Shown piece by piece: positions 21,631 to 33,860 of a stretch of DNA of 64,000 nt. Every line of letters begins with the position of its first letter. The stretch's first letter is position 1. The stretch covers positions 2,170,001 through 2,234,000 of the forward strand of contig JAGTWJ010000003.1 in NCBI GenBank assembly GCA_020064725.1, in the 5' to 3' direction. Under the pieces are notes generated by a model that saw only the letters and a program-made list of their open reading frames with translations, was not told the DNA's origin and did not search any database. The DNA is from Drechslerella dactyloides. Taxonomy: Eukaryota > Ascomycota > Orbiliomycetes > Orbiliales > Orbiliaceae. The position numbers and the translations under genes are program-made.

Positions 21631-24600
21631 GGTGGCCAAAATGCTGGGCTGCAACCGCAACTGCACGCTCGGATTGCGGTTTCGGGAGGTGCAGCGTGTG
21701 TCTCTGGCTGCCTGTCGACGCTGCGGGTGTGCGGGCAGGATGGCTACGGCTATAGCGCGGGTACTATATGGCGTAGAAGGGATACAGGGACGGGTCCTCG
21801 TCTGTACTAGACACCGGCGACCTGCTTGGATGTGATGTCAGTACCTACAGACGAGACAAGACAGGGTTGCAGCCGAGAGGCAGACGAAGAGCTCGTGTTA
21901 CGACGTCGGAGAGTTAGAGCCTTCGAATTCGATCGGAGGCTTGGAGGCTGAGGCTAGGGCTGGAGATTGTGCAAACGAACGAACGTACAACGTGCGACAT
22001 ACTCAGCGGGTACCGGGTGAACGATTCCAATGCGGACGGCGACGGAGGAGAGATCGATTTAGTCTGCGATCATGAGGGAAGATTGATTACGTTAGACCTG
22101 TGGCGATTCGATGGATATAAAAGTGCACATGGGCAACAAGCTGTTACAGACCGACTTGCTTGTAGGTATCCAAGACAGAGGTGTCCCCCTGCGTCTGTCT
22201 AGCTACACTTGTATGCTATAATTACAAGAGAGTCACGGGCCGGGCGTGTAAAATAACATGTTAACGTTAACGGAACCGAGTACGGCTATAACGTTCGCCC
22301 ATGGCCACGCCGTGAGATCATAGTGCACATGGTGGTGGTGGTGGCACTCTGTTAAGTTATCATTACCCCATATATGCCTCTCTTAGACCTCGTCTGGCCA
22401 GTTTTATGTAATCGTGATAATACGACTTGTCAGAAGCCTCGCCGAAGCCCATGTCAAAGTAATATCATCGACACCCTCAGCAGGCAGATCATCGGCTTTA
22501 GCATCGCGGTTTTCCATATGCTAGTATGCTATCACAAGCTGCGAGAGTTCATGGGCGTCACCTGAAGTCCTATATCTCCCAGGCGGGATTAATACACTTC
22601 ACCTGGTTCATGTGCGTGAAGAATGTTCACCTCCTCCTCTTTTTCCTCCTCGCAAGTCGATCTACGGACCGGCGGTGTACATTCTGTCAAAGTTCGTAGA
22701 CCACGGTACATGAAAGTACAGTCCATGTACTCCATCCTTAGCTCCATCACTCGCGCTGGGGCCCTCGCTCCGCCGTCGACAAAAAGGGGAAAGAGTGGGA
22801 AAGCCGAGGAGAAGGAATAGGAAGCGGGATGCGTGCTCTCCACCTCCACAGCCAGGCTAGCAAGCCTAGCCCCAGTTCCCCGAATGCCCTGCGCACGGGA
22901 GAGGAGACATGTCCTGTCCAGACCGGGCGGATCAAGGCCTTTCGATCGATTCGATTGCGCGCCTAGTCTGCCAATTTGCGGGTTTCTCGCCGTTTTGACT
23001 GATTCACGGCAGTGCATCCATGAATTCGTGCCTTCGTTCGGCCGGGTAGCTTCGATCCGACACATGTTTTCCTGGACCGACGCCAGGCAGCTGGACGATT
23101 GCTGTCTCGGAGAACAATGCGAGGCCTGTCCGTCGTCTGCCTGGTTGGCCAGCTGGCTGGAGATTGTTTCGCCTCGCCTCATCGATGATATGCCCGAGAA
23201 AGCGAGCGCGGCTGCCAGTTGCAGGGCATGTATGACATACATATAAGTACACATTCCGCATTGATATAGATGTGATATCGCGGAGAAGCTTCTGCTACTG
23301 GCTGGCCGGGGGGAGCTATAGCAGGCGGCCAAACGAGTGGCCGGAAATACATGAAACGTGCGCATGCTTCGTACGTACGAGCGAGAAATATCGAGAATCG
23401 GCATGCACATGTCGAGGCGTAAGCTCGAGAAATGCATCGATAGGTACATTGCATCTGCGTGCGAAGTACACGTCGGTCTGTACATGCACGTAGACGCAGA
23501 CAGCCAATCGACAATTCGCACGGCTGGCTGCTGCAGCTCGAGGAATGGATGGACCCCAAGCTGCGTCTCGACGTCTCTCGCCTAATATCTACGTACAAGG
23601 ACTCATCGAAGTCCTGTCGAGCTATTATAATACCCTACCAAAATGCAGCTGCGGAGCTGCGCTGCATTGGTGATCGAGCCGGAAATGCAATGCAAGGACG
23701 CAGAGTTACCGCAGAAGGTCGAAGGCCAATTTCACTCCGGATCAAACCATCCCTCGGAAGTCGACCAAGCCCCCCGGACTCGCACCAATTATACGCACCC
23801 GAGAGACAGCAAACACGAGGCTGCCATATCATCAGACGTTGCGCTGCATTCGGCATACCGGCCAAGCAAAGCTGCGCGGCGATGCACTCGTCGGAAACGG
23901 GTAGCCACAGAAACATGTCAGTCCAAGCCTCACCCTCGCCCTCGCCCTCGCGACCTTCCCCAGCTTGAACGCCCTCCCTTGCTTCTCTGGTGAGATTGCT
24001 GGAGTCTGTTTCAACGATCTCATGCAATTCCCCCATCAGGAGAATGCCAATCCCAATAGTGCCATCTTCGGTCCACGAACCAGCTCCAGCGGTGCCAATA
24101 TGACTGTGGTGAGAAGGAGAAATCAGGTTACCGGCGGCTGTCTGGGGTTGAAACCAACTGCATCGACAGGATGATCAGAGCCCGCATTCCGTCCGCGTGT
24201 GGGGCGCCGACGAGTCGAGCGGATTACGACAGAAAGATTAGCGACGACGACCGGGACCTAGCTTGCCGGCATGATTCGCCCTGCCTTCTGCGCTTCCCAA
24301 AATGGGAGTCGAGATACGGGGCCACTTGGACAGCTGAGGATGTTTGCCTGCCGTCGACAGCCAATATCAATGCTACCCTCTGACAGTCTGGTCATCGGGG
24401 CGAAAATCGGGTGGCCGGGCGGCGTCTGTGGTTACAAGTTCAGCAAGGGCAGGTCCAGAGATGAGTCGACTAATAAGGTCAGGGCTGGTATCGTAGGCGG
24501 AATACCATTACGTCCAAGAAGACCGAGCTGCAGCCGCCTTTTCGTGATTCGGCACAATCCACCCATCCATTCAATCAGACACTGCCAAAAGCTCTAGTGT

Positions 24601-25658
24601 GGGTGGCTCCGGCATCTGAGGCCTCGATCGCGGCATGCAATCGATTTTTCGATTGGCATTGGTATTTCGATTTGCAAAATGGTATCAATTGCTGCATCTC
24701 CCAGGTCATCTGAACCGCAGAGCCACTTTTGAGAGAGAAAAAACAAAGGAAACCGAGTTTCACACCAATTGCGAAGGGCGAGAAAATCAATCCAGAGCAT
24801 CGCCATCCGCCGGCCCGATCAGATACCCGAACTTCATTCGTCGTCACCCAAAACCCCATCCCAAGCAAGGATTTGTCCCGCTCTGCTCACAGTTGGCTGA
24901 TCAGTACCCCTGGGCTGAGGGTGCGGTGCTAGGCCTCGTTTAGCATGCAATCGGAGACACCGTGCCCACGGGCTTGCAGTCATCAGCAAAAAGCTAACTT
25001 TTCTTGATTGTTGGTGGGAAGAAGGGAAGCATTTATGCATTCCGTCGACAAGTTTATCCGGCAGCAGGTTTAGCGAATCCAGCATCGAGATATTTGCCGG
25101 AGGTGGTGGGCCCGGATGCAGATGGCTTGGGCTTGATGAGGAGAAGTGCGAGCAAAAGACTGACCTCGACCGCCGCGCGGGCGGGCTGACCTGACCTTGC
25201 ATTGATTCTGGCGTTTTTTCTGGCCTCTCCCGTGATCTTCGTTCGGTCAAAGTCGGCGCGAGGAACGACGAGAAGTAATCAAACTGGGCAAACACCAGGG
25301 ACGAACTAACTCGATTCCGCTTGCCGTGGGCATGTGAAGGAATTCGGAGCTAGCCTAATGCTCTTTCAACCAGTCGATATTTGATTCGATAGATAGTAGT
25401 ATCACGAGTGAGACAGAGATTCTCCAGGTTCTAATTCGCAAACTCGTGTCAGCGGCACCGCACTGCATCGACGCTGCTGATTTGCAATTCCATTTTCAAC
25501 AAAAAACTTTAAAGGCATGCAACATATCAGCCCGAGATGATGGGCATCAGGACTGCAGTCAATTGATCAATCCGAACGAGGCGACCCGGACCTCCTGCAA
25601 AGGGATAAGCTAGACAACTTGCCGCGTCGAAAAGCCAATGCAATGCCAAAAAGCTAAG

Positions 25659-25844
25659 CTAAACGGCTAAAGCTATATGAGTATCTCCTTCGGGATTATC
25701 GTTATCGTGCGTGAGCATCCAGGACCCTTTCCTTCCGTATGTCGCATAAACACTTAGCTGGTTTCCCTCTACTTTTGCAGCCCCGGCCAGCAATTCACAT
25801 GGACAATAACGCCATGACTGGCTGCCGCTGCTGATTACACCCAT
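25659..25844 (-). CDS. Possible small protein, weak
   Basis: A 61-codon ORF starting MGVISSGSQSWRYCPCELL and containing GNQLSVYATYGRKGSWML. Composition is protein-like but there is no domain, and length alone is within chance. It is on the same strand as the weak candidate exon at 26042-26179. Confidence 0.2.
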   Translation of the reverse strand: MGVISSGSQSWRYCPCELLAGAAKVEGNQLSVYATYGRKGSWMLTHDNDNPEGDTHIALAV

Positions 25845-26041
25845 TTTAGTTTTCCTTCTCTGGCTATCGCGGGCAAGAAAATAAAAATTACCAAAGGTTT
25901 TATCAGACTTATATGCCCGATACTAAGTATTTGTGGGGTGGACCGCAAAATGCTCCCCAGAGACGTCTACATACATTTACATGCGTATCTCTAGCTAGCT
26001 TTCCTGCGCATGCAATGCAGGAAAGAAGGCTAAGACTCGGT

Positions 26042-26179
26042 CTACTTGTATTTGTGATAGGCTCTTTTGGTCCATCCACAATCGGTACCTTTGGTGCCTC
26101 TGTTTGGTTCGGAACCCGCATTGATGTAGACGACTGGTGCAGCGCACTTGGTTAGGAACGTACCGACACACATGCAGTT
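26042..26179 (-). CDS. Possible terminal exon of a small Cys-containing protein, weak
   Basis: After a good branch/acceptor pair (CTGAACATTCACCTCAG), an open frame of 46 aa begins NCMCVGTFLTKCAAPVVYIN and ends with a basic tail (WTKRAYHKYK). This resembles the end of a small secreted or Cys-rich protein. No convincing first exon with a signal peptide was found upstream, so it may be spurious. Confidence 0.25.
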   Translation of the reverse strand, partial: NCMCVGTFLTKCAAPVVYINAGSEPNRGTKGTDCGWTKRAYHKYK

Positions 26180-26649
26180 CTGAGGTGAATGTTCAGATGT
26201 ATGCACGAAAATGGAAACGAATGTCTCAGAGGTGTCTTCTTCGTCGTCCTTCCATTCTGTTGTTTCTTTTTTTTCTCTTTCCCACGCTCCCTTTTCTTCT
26301 GGCATGCACCCCGCAGGTCTTGACGGGGGTGCGAAGGAAGCAAGCTTAATGGGGAGGGGAACATTTGATTTGACAATTGGCGAACGCAAAACGCACACAC
26401 GCATCCTTTTTCTTTTCTTCTTTCTGGGGTCTCTTTTCTTTTCTTGCAGAGGTTCGTTCTGCTCTGCTCTGTTTGTCCAGATGCACTGACTGCTGCTGAA
26501 CCGAGCCATGCCGAGACTTGGGCCGGCTGTCTGGTCTGATATCTTGTCTTGCCTTGTCTTGAACATGAGCTAAGTTAAGGATATATCGCTCTGCAGGTTG
26601 TATCACAGCTGCTGCTTGCTTTTTAGTTTAGGACTTCGAACCCACCCGC

Positions 26650-26682
26650 CACACACGCACACGCACACACACACATCGACAA

Positions 26683-26722
<40 letters not shown>
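26650..26722. repeat. CA/AC dinucleotide microsatellite
   Basis: Imperfect (AC)n from 26650 to 26676, then an almost pure (CA)n run from 26683 to 26720. It lies in the gene-poor stretch upstream of the KIX gene. Confidence 0.95.
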
Positions 26723-26724
<2 letters not shown>

Positions 26725-29280
26725 GCGGTCTTTCTTAAGGGTCCATCCTGAGAAACAAACAAGAATTCACTATACAATATTACAAGTTTTCGAGTTTACA
26801 CTAAAGTTGTCCGGTGGTAAACTTTAACATTCTCGAGTCGTAATCCTGCATATCCTTCAACCGCTAGCAAACCACCCGAGACCTTCTAACGCTGCGTGCC
26901 GACGAAAGTACCGGTACCGACCAGCACGCCCTGGAATGTATATCGCATGTACAGACATGTATTCCTGAAAGTTAAACCAGGGCTGTGAGCGCACTAGCTG
27001 CAGCATTGCTGAGCAGAGAAGCTCCAGTTTTGCCAGATGCAGCGACATTGCATACGAGCTTATAAGCATGAGAGGCAAATACAAGATGAAATGACAGGTT
27101 ATCAGCGGCCTGTTTTTATACACGGTCACTTCTCGCCGGATTGCGAATGTTCATAAATGTAACAAAACAAAAAAGATGATAGCGTACCATTCTCTACAGA
27201 GTTTAGCTCATAGCAGCTATTTGATATTATTTCTGTTCCGACTGTCAGATCTTGACTGACCGAGTAAACGTATCTAGTCGGTGTCACTTGAACACTTCCA
27301 CTCTAACCATCTCGGCTCGATCGAGCTGGATGCAAGAAAAAGAACGCATGGGATGATGATGATGACATGTCGGTGTCGAGCTACGCGCGAGTATCCGTAC
27401 AAACGCTTCGTATTTCGATGTATCGCCTAGTATACCGATGGCCGAAATATCAGCCGCCGTAAATGTAGCCTAAACCTTCACTATGCGTACTATCAGCCCC
27501 CGGTCTCCTTTGTAATGCATCTCCTTCACTCCCTGCCCTTGCAATGCTCGCCTTCCTCGCCTCGCCTCGTCGAGGTCGATGGATAGAAGGAATGATATTC
27601 GAAAAGGGCATCAGTCGACTGGGCATCTCCACCGGTTGTTCTAAGTGTTTACCGTTTTTGTCAGCCGTCGACGGAGTTCCATGATTAAATACACCGTATA
27701 CGATACCAGATCCGTCGTCTCGCGCTCTCTATCCGTTTTTCGCATTTTCCACGCTCACACCTTCGTTTTTTTTGGTCTGTTGAACCAAAAAAATAAATTA
27801 ATCTAGTGCTTTAATTCGATCCCTTGGACGAAATCCGAAATCCACGTCATATCTTGCTCCCGCACCAGGGCAGGCTCTATCGCATTATCGCCTTGAAAAA
27901 CTTTGTATATATCAACGGCGGCGTCTCATTCGCCCACCGCCTCAAGCGCAAGCCCTGGACGACGCCAGCGACTAGTTAGCCAGCCATCCATCCAGCCGTA
28001 CGTACGAGGCGGGTAACATTGGCTCGCTCGACTGCCGACGATTGACCACTACTTTCACAGGAAACATAGCTCTGCACCGCTATAGGCCTGCTTCTTCAAA
28101 CGATACTACGTATTGCTACTATATTCTACACTACCACTATACTACCACTATTACTTACTTTAAGAAGGAAAAACAAAAAACAAAGGGAAAACGCACCGTC
28201 TTTCCCTGCTCCGGCGCCGACAGCAGGTTGTATACGGTGCTGCTGTATTGGACGGAGCAAAAAGTACATTACCCTCCATAGGCGTACGTTGCGTATCCTC
28301 CAGACCTTCCACCAACGACGGGGTCGACATATCTCCCCATACCGGCATTTTCTAGTTTTTTATATCTCTTGCCCGACTCGTTCGACGGACACGGGCTCTG
28401 ATTCGGCGAGACAGCAGCCAGCAGGCGACAATCGCCCCACTTTTCTTGGTAACCCTCTTTTCTGCAGCAGCACAAGCACGCTTGATCGATTGCCCTCCCC
28501 ACTTTTGCTCCGCTCCACCATCCATCCTTCAGGAAAGAGAGGAGAAACAAAACAAAAACGTGAACGTGAAAGAAGAAAGAAACGGGAAAAGGCGAGCCTT
28601 GCGTCGGTCTGTCTGCTGTAATGCACATGTGCACCGCACTGCACAGTAGCACCCGCTCGAGCCTAGTCTAGTGCGTTTAATTGCATTGCAGAGGGTGGAG
28701 GTGGTGGTGCCATACTATATCTTAGCATATCACCGATAACCAAGGTAGTCGGGCTGGCCAACCCACTCGTCTCGAAGACAGGAGAGGATATCAACGGTTC
28801 CCAGCTGAAGGCAAGGGACGACGAGCTAAGGCGATCGAGAGGAAGAAGAAAGAATACAAGCAGTAAAAGAAAAAAGGTCTTCTTGAGAGAGAGAAAAGGG
28901 CTGGTCCGTCTGCTCGCAATCGGCTCCACAAACAGGCAATTCTAGCGAGGATCCGGACAGAACAGGCCACACGTTCTCGTCCGCCGGGCGAGATATACGA
29001 CGCAGCCTCTTGCCTGCGGGCAAAACTGGGAGAAACGGCGGCCGCTGGAATATCGTATCGCGGTAGACGATTCGACGCAGCGAGACAGGTCGAGAAGGGG
29101 AGAAGAGGGAGAATTAATGAAATCGAGAGGGCGTAGCAAGAGGGCGTTAACGCTACCGTCAATACGGAAATAATTATACACCGGCCGAGGGGACTAGAAG
29201 CTAAAAATACCGAAAGAAGAACACCGTCGCCGCCGCGGCGGTTCTTTTCGTCTCCCCTCCCTCGACGCTGCCTTTTATTT

Positions 29281-29296
29281 TTTTTTTTTTTTTTTC
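29281..29296. repeat. Homopolymer T tract
   Basis: An uninterrupted T run crossing 29281, inside the long upstream region of the KIX gene. Length in the assembly may be unreliable. Confidence 0.8.
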
Positions 29297-29519
29297 TACT
29301 TGGTATCATCCAAGTACTTTAATTTTTATACGAGGGCCGAGAGTGAGAAGCCTGGCCGACAGGCCGACAGTCAGCCCGAGACGACAGGCCGGCCCTACCA
29401 GATTGCAAAGGTAACTCGCACCCATACAAACTGCGGCGTGCGGGACCCGAGACAAAAGTTTCTCCCTCTCAGTCTGCTCCCCCTCGCTCGCCTGGAGTCG
29501 TAAAAATATATTATACTCC

Positions 29520-30597
29520 AACGGAAAACTACACCACCTTTCCCTTTTAATCCCTCGGCCTGCCCGCTTCTCCTCTCCTGCTTCTGCTTCTGCTTTTCAT
29601 ACTCCTCCTCTCTTGCCCCGAGTTAACTCCTGGAGCGAGCGAGCAATATCAGGATAGCGCCGTCCGCTGGCTGCTGGCTGTTTGTTTCCCTCCGTCCGCC
29701 CACGCCTTCTTCTCCCCTCGTCCTCGTCCTCCTTCTCCTTCTCCTGCTCCTCGAACGCAGGTGAAACTGAAACCTGTGCCTTTCCGCCGCAGCAAGTTGC
29801 AGCTGCATCCACATCCATCTGCAGCTCCGGTGCGATATCTCTGCATCTGACTGGTCCGCGGGTGCTTCTTCGTCTCGTCCGACCAGCTGTTTCCCAACTG
29901 CGTACCTGCGCCGGCCGGCTCCTCTCTCGTGTCTATATTTCTATCTATATCCGCGTCGTTTCTTCTTCCTGCTCTGCTCTGCTCTGCTCTGCCCTGCTTG
30001 CTCTATATCCTCCTGCTAGTAGTCAAACCACCCTTGTCCCGACGGACCCAATCCTATAGCCACAGTTCCAGTCCCAGATTCAGCGAATCCTCGGTCGCAC
30101 ATACTCACTTACATTCCACCCCGTCTGCTCATCTGCTGTGCCCTTCTGCACGTCATCATCGTCAGCATCTCCATCGTCTCAGGTCGGTCCGCTCGGGTGG
30201 CCGCTGCCCATAGACTCACACATCTTATATATCCACTTGCCGCCTGCCACGCCCCTCCAGCCCGGTTTTTACTTCCCTCGTGCGACTACTTTTCTCGACC
30301 CGGCTTTAATCTCGTTTCGCGACCCAGGAAGGACTTTGCGACAGTGTCATCATCGTAAACAGAATCAGCAACTGCTTGTTGGCCCCGTTTAGCTCGTCGG
30401 TTGGTTACAGGAAGGGACAGGATCTCCTCAGCTTAGCTCGACTCAGCTTCCAGGCTTCTTTCCTTTTCTATTTCCTTCTCGTCTTCTTTTCCTTGCTCGT
30501 TTCTTTCTTTCTTTTTTCTTGTCCGGTTGGGTTTCGCGGTTCATCGTTTCGTTCTTCGTCTTCATTGGGGGTTTAGCAATCATCGATCAATCTCAGC
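29520..30597 (+). promoter_or_regulatory. Pyrimidine-rich promoter / 5' leader of the KIX-domain gene
   Basis: About 1 kb with strong C+T bias on + (many CTTCTCCT, TCTTTTC and CTCTG runs, including (GCTCT)4 at 29971-29990) directly before the ATG at 30598. CT-rich tracts just upstream of transcription starts are typical of highly expressed or regulatory filamentous-fungal genes. Several ATGs precede the start, so a long leader with upstream ORFs or leader introns is possible. Confidence 0.45.
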
Positions 30598-31891
30598 ATG
30601 GCGACAAACTCGGGTCTGATGCGGGCCGGCAGCCAGAGTTCGACCGGGTCCGTGGGAGCAATGGCTGGAATGCAGCAGCGACGATACTCGAGATACTCGA
30701 AACAGCAGGAACGGCCGTTCCCCAAGGGCGACATCACCGTCGAGCTGCAGCGACTGGCGCAGGAATTATTGTACGTGGTGCCCGCTACCCCTTATCACCG
30801 TCACCTTTTAGCCAGGAGGGGCTTCCGGCGTTGCTGCCGAAGAAATCGCAAAAAACCCGCATGCTAACAAAACATATGCGTCTCGCAGACGAGAAGCCGC
30901 GCACCGCTACGAGGGCTTCAATGCCCAGAACCTCGAGATAATAGCCGTCTCCTTCGAGCACAAGACCTTCCTGGAGTCGTCGAACAGCAAGGACTACTTT
31001 AGCAAGATCAAGAACAAGCTCACGGAATGGCACTACCAAGACACCGCGAACCCGCCTCCCGCACCGCTCAAGCTCGATGCCAAATCCTCGCCCGGCGCCG
31101 GCAAGAAGGGCTCCGACTCCTCCAGCGGACCCGTCAAGGTCTCGAATCAACGGCCGCCGTCGCGGGATAAGGCGAAGCAGCCGCAGTCCGTCCTAAACTC
31201 CGCCTTCAAGTCCGGCGGGTCACCCAACATGCCGAATGCGACGCAACCCGCCGGCGGTTCTCCCAACTTTGCCTTCGCCGGCACTCCCAACAGCCCCGGC
31301 GGCAGCAACAACCAGCCGACGACGCCGCCGTTCGCACCCTTCTCGCCGACGATAAACCCCACGGGCGAGTTTGTCGGCCTGACGCATCCGACGCTGCTCG
31401 ACTCGCTCGACCTGAACGACCCGAACATCCGGCTGCAGTGGATCAACGCGCTGAGGGACAGCATCGTCACGGAGATGAAGGAGGCGATATTCGCCGAGGT
31501 GTACGCGTCGCTAGGTGGCTCCGCAGGCGCAGCCGGCCTGCCGGCACTGATGAACAGCCCGACGAGGACGGGACCGATTGATTTCGGCCTGATGGAAGTC
31601 GACCACCACCAGCAAGCGCAAGCGGCAGCGGCAGCGCACCACCACCACCACCACCAACAGCAACAGCAGCAGCAGCATCATCACCACGGCCAGTCTTCCG
31701 GCGGCCAGACGAACGGCGGCACGAATGGAGCGTACGGACTGGACAACCAAAGCTGGTATACTAGCTATAATCCGCATGCCACATCAACGGTTGGGAACCC
31801 GTCTGCGGGAAATGGATTGTTCCAGCAACTCGGAGCGGATGCCCAGTCGTTCAATGCGCATATGGTCGGCAACTGGTACAACCACCAGTAG
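30598..31891 (+). CDS. KIX-domain protein with His/Gln-rich C-terminus, putative transcription co-regulator
   Basis: Exons 30598-30770 and 30889-31891 encode 391 aa. The intron is TTATT|gtacgt to ctcgcag|ACGAG with branch GCTAACA, and joins as QELLREAAHRYEG. Residues ~40-110 resemble the KIX fold of CBP/p300 and MED15: an N-terminal helix (DITVELQRLAQELL), then NLEIIAVSFEHKTFLESSNS and KDYFSKIKNKLTEWH, aligning with the known E-x-SK-x-EY pattern. The rest is Pro/Ser/Asn-rich, a second helical patch lies at IRLQWINALRDSIVTEMKEA, and polyHis/polyGln runs are at ~31605-31690. KIX domains bind activator peptides, so a role in transcription is likely. The protein is far shorter than full MED15. 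The family assignment is by eye and should be checked by profile search. Confidence 0.75.
31605..31690 (+). repeat. PolyHis/polyGln/polyAla coding repeat
   Basis: CAC/CAG-type trinucleotide runs encode Ala5, His6, Gln7 and His4 in a row within the KIX-domain protein. Likely length-polymorphic. Confidence 0.85.
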
Positions 31892-33860
31892 ACTTAGCCG
31901 TGTCGACGTCGTGTGATTAATATACGTACATATGTGCCCGGATGGATCTGAATCTGAATCGGTCCGGGTATGGAAGCTACAGCTGCCATGATACCTCCAC
32001 GCCCTACTTTCTTGACTGCTTGCTCATTCTTCACTTTCGTTCTCTCGTTCGGAACGGGGCCAGGGGAAACAGCGACATGACCCTGAGCTTCGAGAATCCC
32101 AACTGCTGCCATCTTCATCTTTCATACCCGACATCCATCGAACATTCCATCTACGCAGCGGTCTGAGGCGCGCGTGTACATACATTTTTTTTTTATTTCC
32201 TGCACATTTAACCATCTAACCATCTATATTCTATCTGGGCGTTGGAGGGTTTTTGATATTTCAGCATTTTTCATATTTGTCGAGTTTTTGCATATCTGTT
32301 GAATGATTTATTGACTTTTGATTGACATTTTGATCGCGCGCACGATATCTTTTGGATTTCCAAGCACTGGTTCGTTTTTTTTTTCATTTTGGCATTTTTA
32401 TCCAACCTTACTACTAGTTTATATTTTTCTTTCTATATTCTTCGGTATTCATGTAATAGGTTGCGACGACGTTCATGAGGGTATGCATGCATGCTGTGAC
32501 TACTATACACTGGGGATATATCACGTATATCCGACGGGACGTCCCATTCGAAATTCTTTCTACTTTTCTCTTACTACTATTACTCTGACATGCATGGCTT
32601 TTATATCATGCATGCGTGGTTCCCATTTGACTATTCTTTATTACTATTCGCTCCAGCTCCAGCTAGCTGAACAATTGACTGATTGACTGACTAACTGACC
32701 GTATGATACGCGCACGCTGCAATGCATTGTCTACTATTTGTTCTTTTTCATATACTTCCTTCTCCTTCAGTGGAACCGTCTATTTTATTCCTAGTATATT
32801 TTTCTTACCGTTATCTGGCAGGCGTAATTTTTGATTTTTCACTCTCTATTTTCCGTGCATAGTATGTGCATGCATGCAAAGCTCCAGATGCTTGGTTTCC
32901 TTTTCCATTCTCGGGTTATTTTATTCTTCTACCGTATCTCGTCCTTTTTACGTTACCTGGGATAGCTACGTTTATGCATAGCCAGCTAGTTGGTGCGATG
33001 GTGGTGTATAGTCCGGCCGGCTTACATGACGGCGGCCTCTGTTAGCTACGTTAGCTTTAGAATGGCGATGGCGTCCTAAATGTGCCGCAGTATGCAGGGA
33101 AGCCGCGATGGGGAAGGAAAGTGTACCATATTGGAACTACATCGTACTCGTATGTATGTATGCTGCCTGCACTGCCAGGTCACAGACCAAGATGACCGTA
33201 GACCGGTACATGTTATTTCGCATCATCGGTACACGCGGTGACTAGTAGGTCTCGATCCCCACAGCCAGCGGCGTCGGCGGGCTCCCATTGGCGGGCGGAA
33301 AGGAGGAGGCTGGTCCAACGAGAGCGACAGCAGGATGCAGGCAATTCCCGGTCAGCGTTTGTTGTTGTCCCGTCTGCTCCCTCGCCTCCTCCTCAGGCAG
33401 CAGGCAGGGACTTAAACCTCTTCCTTGGCTTCTTCGACCGCAGCACAGCAACTACGATCGTTCCTTTTCACGCCCGCGTTCTATCCGCGCTATCTGGGTT
33501 ACACTATCTGCACTGTTGACGAGTATACACGCATACGCACATCGAGTGTCGAATTTTACCATTCCGGCTGTTTGTTTGCACCATTCGGGCGGTCCAGGGA
33601 CAACTGTCTGTTTAGGGGCATTGACGGACGAACACAACCACGCGACCAGGATCTCGACCTCGATATCAAATATCAATATCAGCACCAAGCAAGCTATTCC
33701 GGCCGCGAATTTTTTGTTCTACGAGTCAATCAATTCTCCTCCCGTCTGTCTCCATTGGTGATACTTCCAGACGGACCCGGGCACGTGTAGCTGCCATCCG
33801 CCCTTCCGTCCGAGTTCAAGCGTGTGTATCGTGGGAGCAGCAGCCCAGCTGGCAGGCACC
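31892..33860. other. Long spacer between the KIX and BTB genes
   Basis: No supported gene over ~2 kb. The first part is the AT-rich 3' flank of the KIX gene. The second half probably holds the BTB promoter and leader. ORFs at 33238-33790 overlap in several frames and show no domain. ATGCATGC palindromes recur (32484, 32870). Confidence 0.5.

Larger units (their letters stand above)
20240..30597. other. Gene-poor stretch of about 10.4 kb
   Basis: No well-supported gene on either strand. Long ORFs at 20957-21592 (+) and 22589-23521 (-) have random-like composition and no splice or domain support. The tract contains several simple repeats (listed separately) and, in its last kilobase, a pyrimidine-rich leader before the KIX-domain gene. 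Possible weak small-protein exons are at 25659-25844 and 26042-26179 (-). Likely contents are promoter, long 5' UTR and perhaps noncoding transcripts, as is common upstream of fungal regulatory genes; this is inference. Confidence 0.6.

Noticed and set aside
22589..23521. 310-codon ORF on minus
   Set aside because: Random-like composition rich in Cys, Met, Ser and Arg, no domain, no splice signals, and competing ORFs on the other strand.
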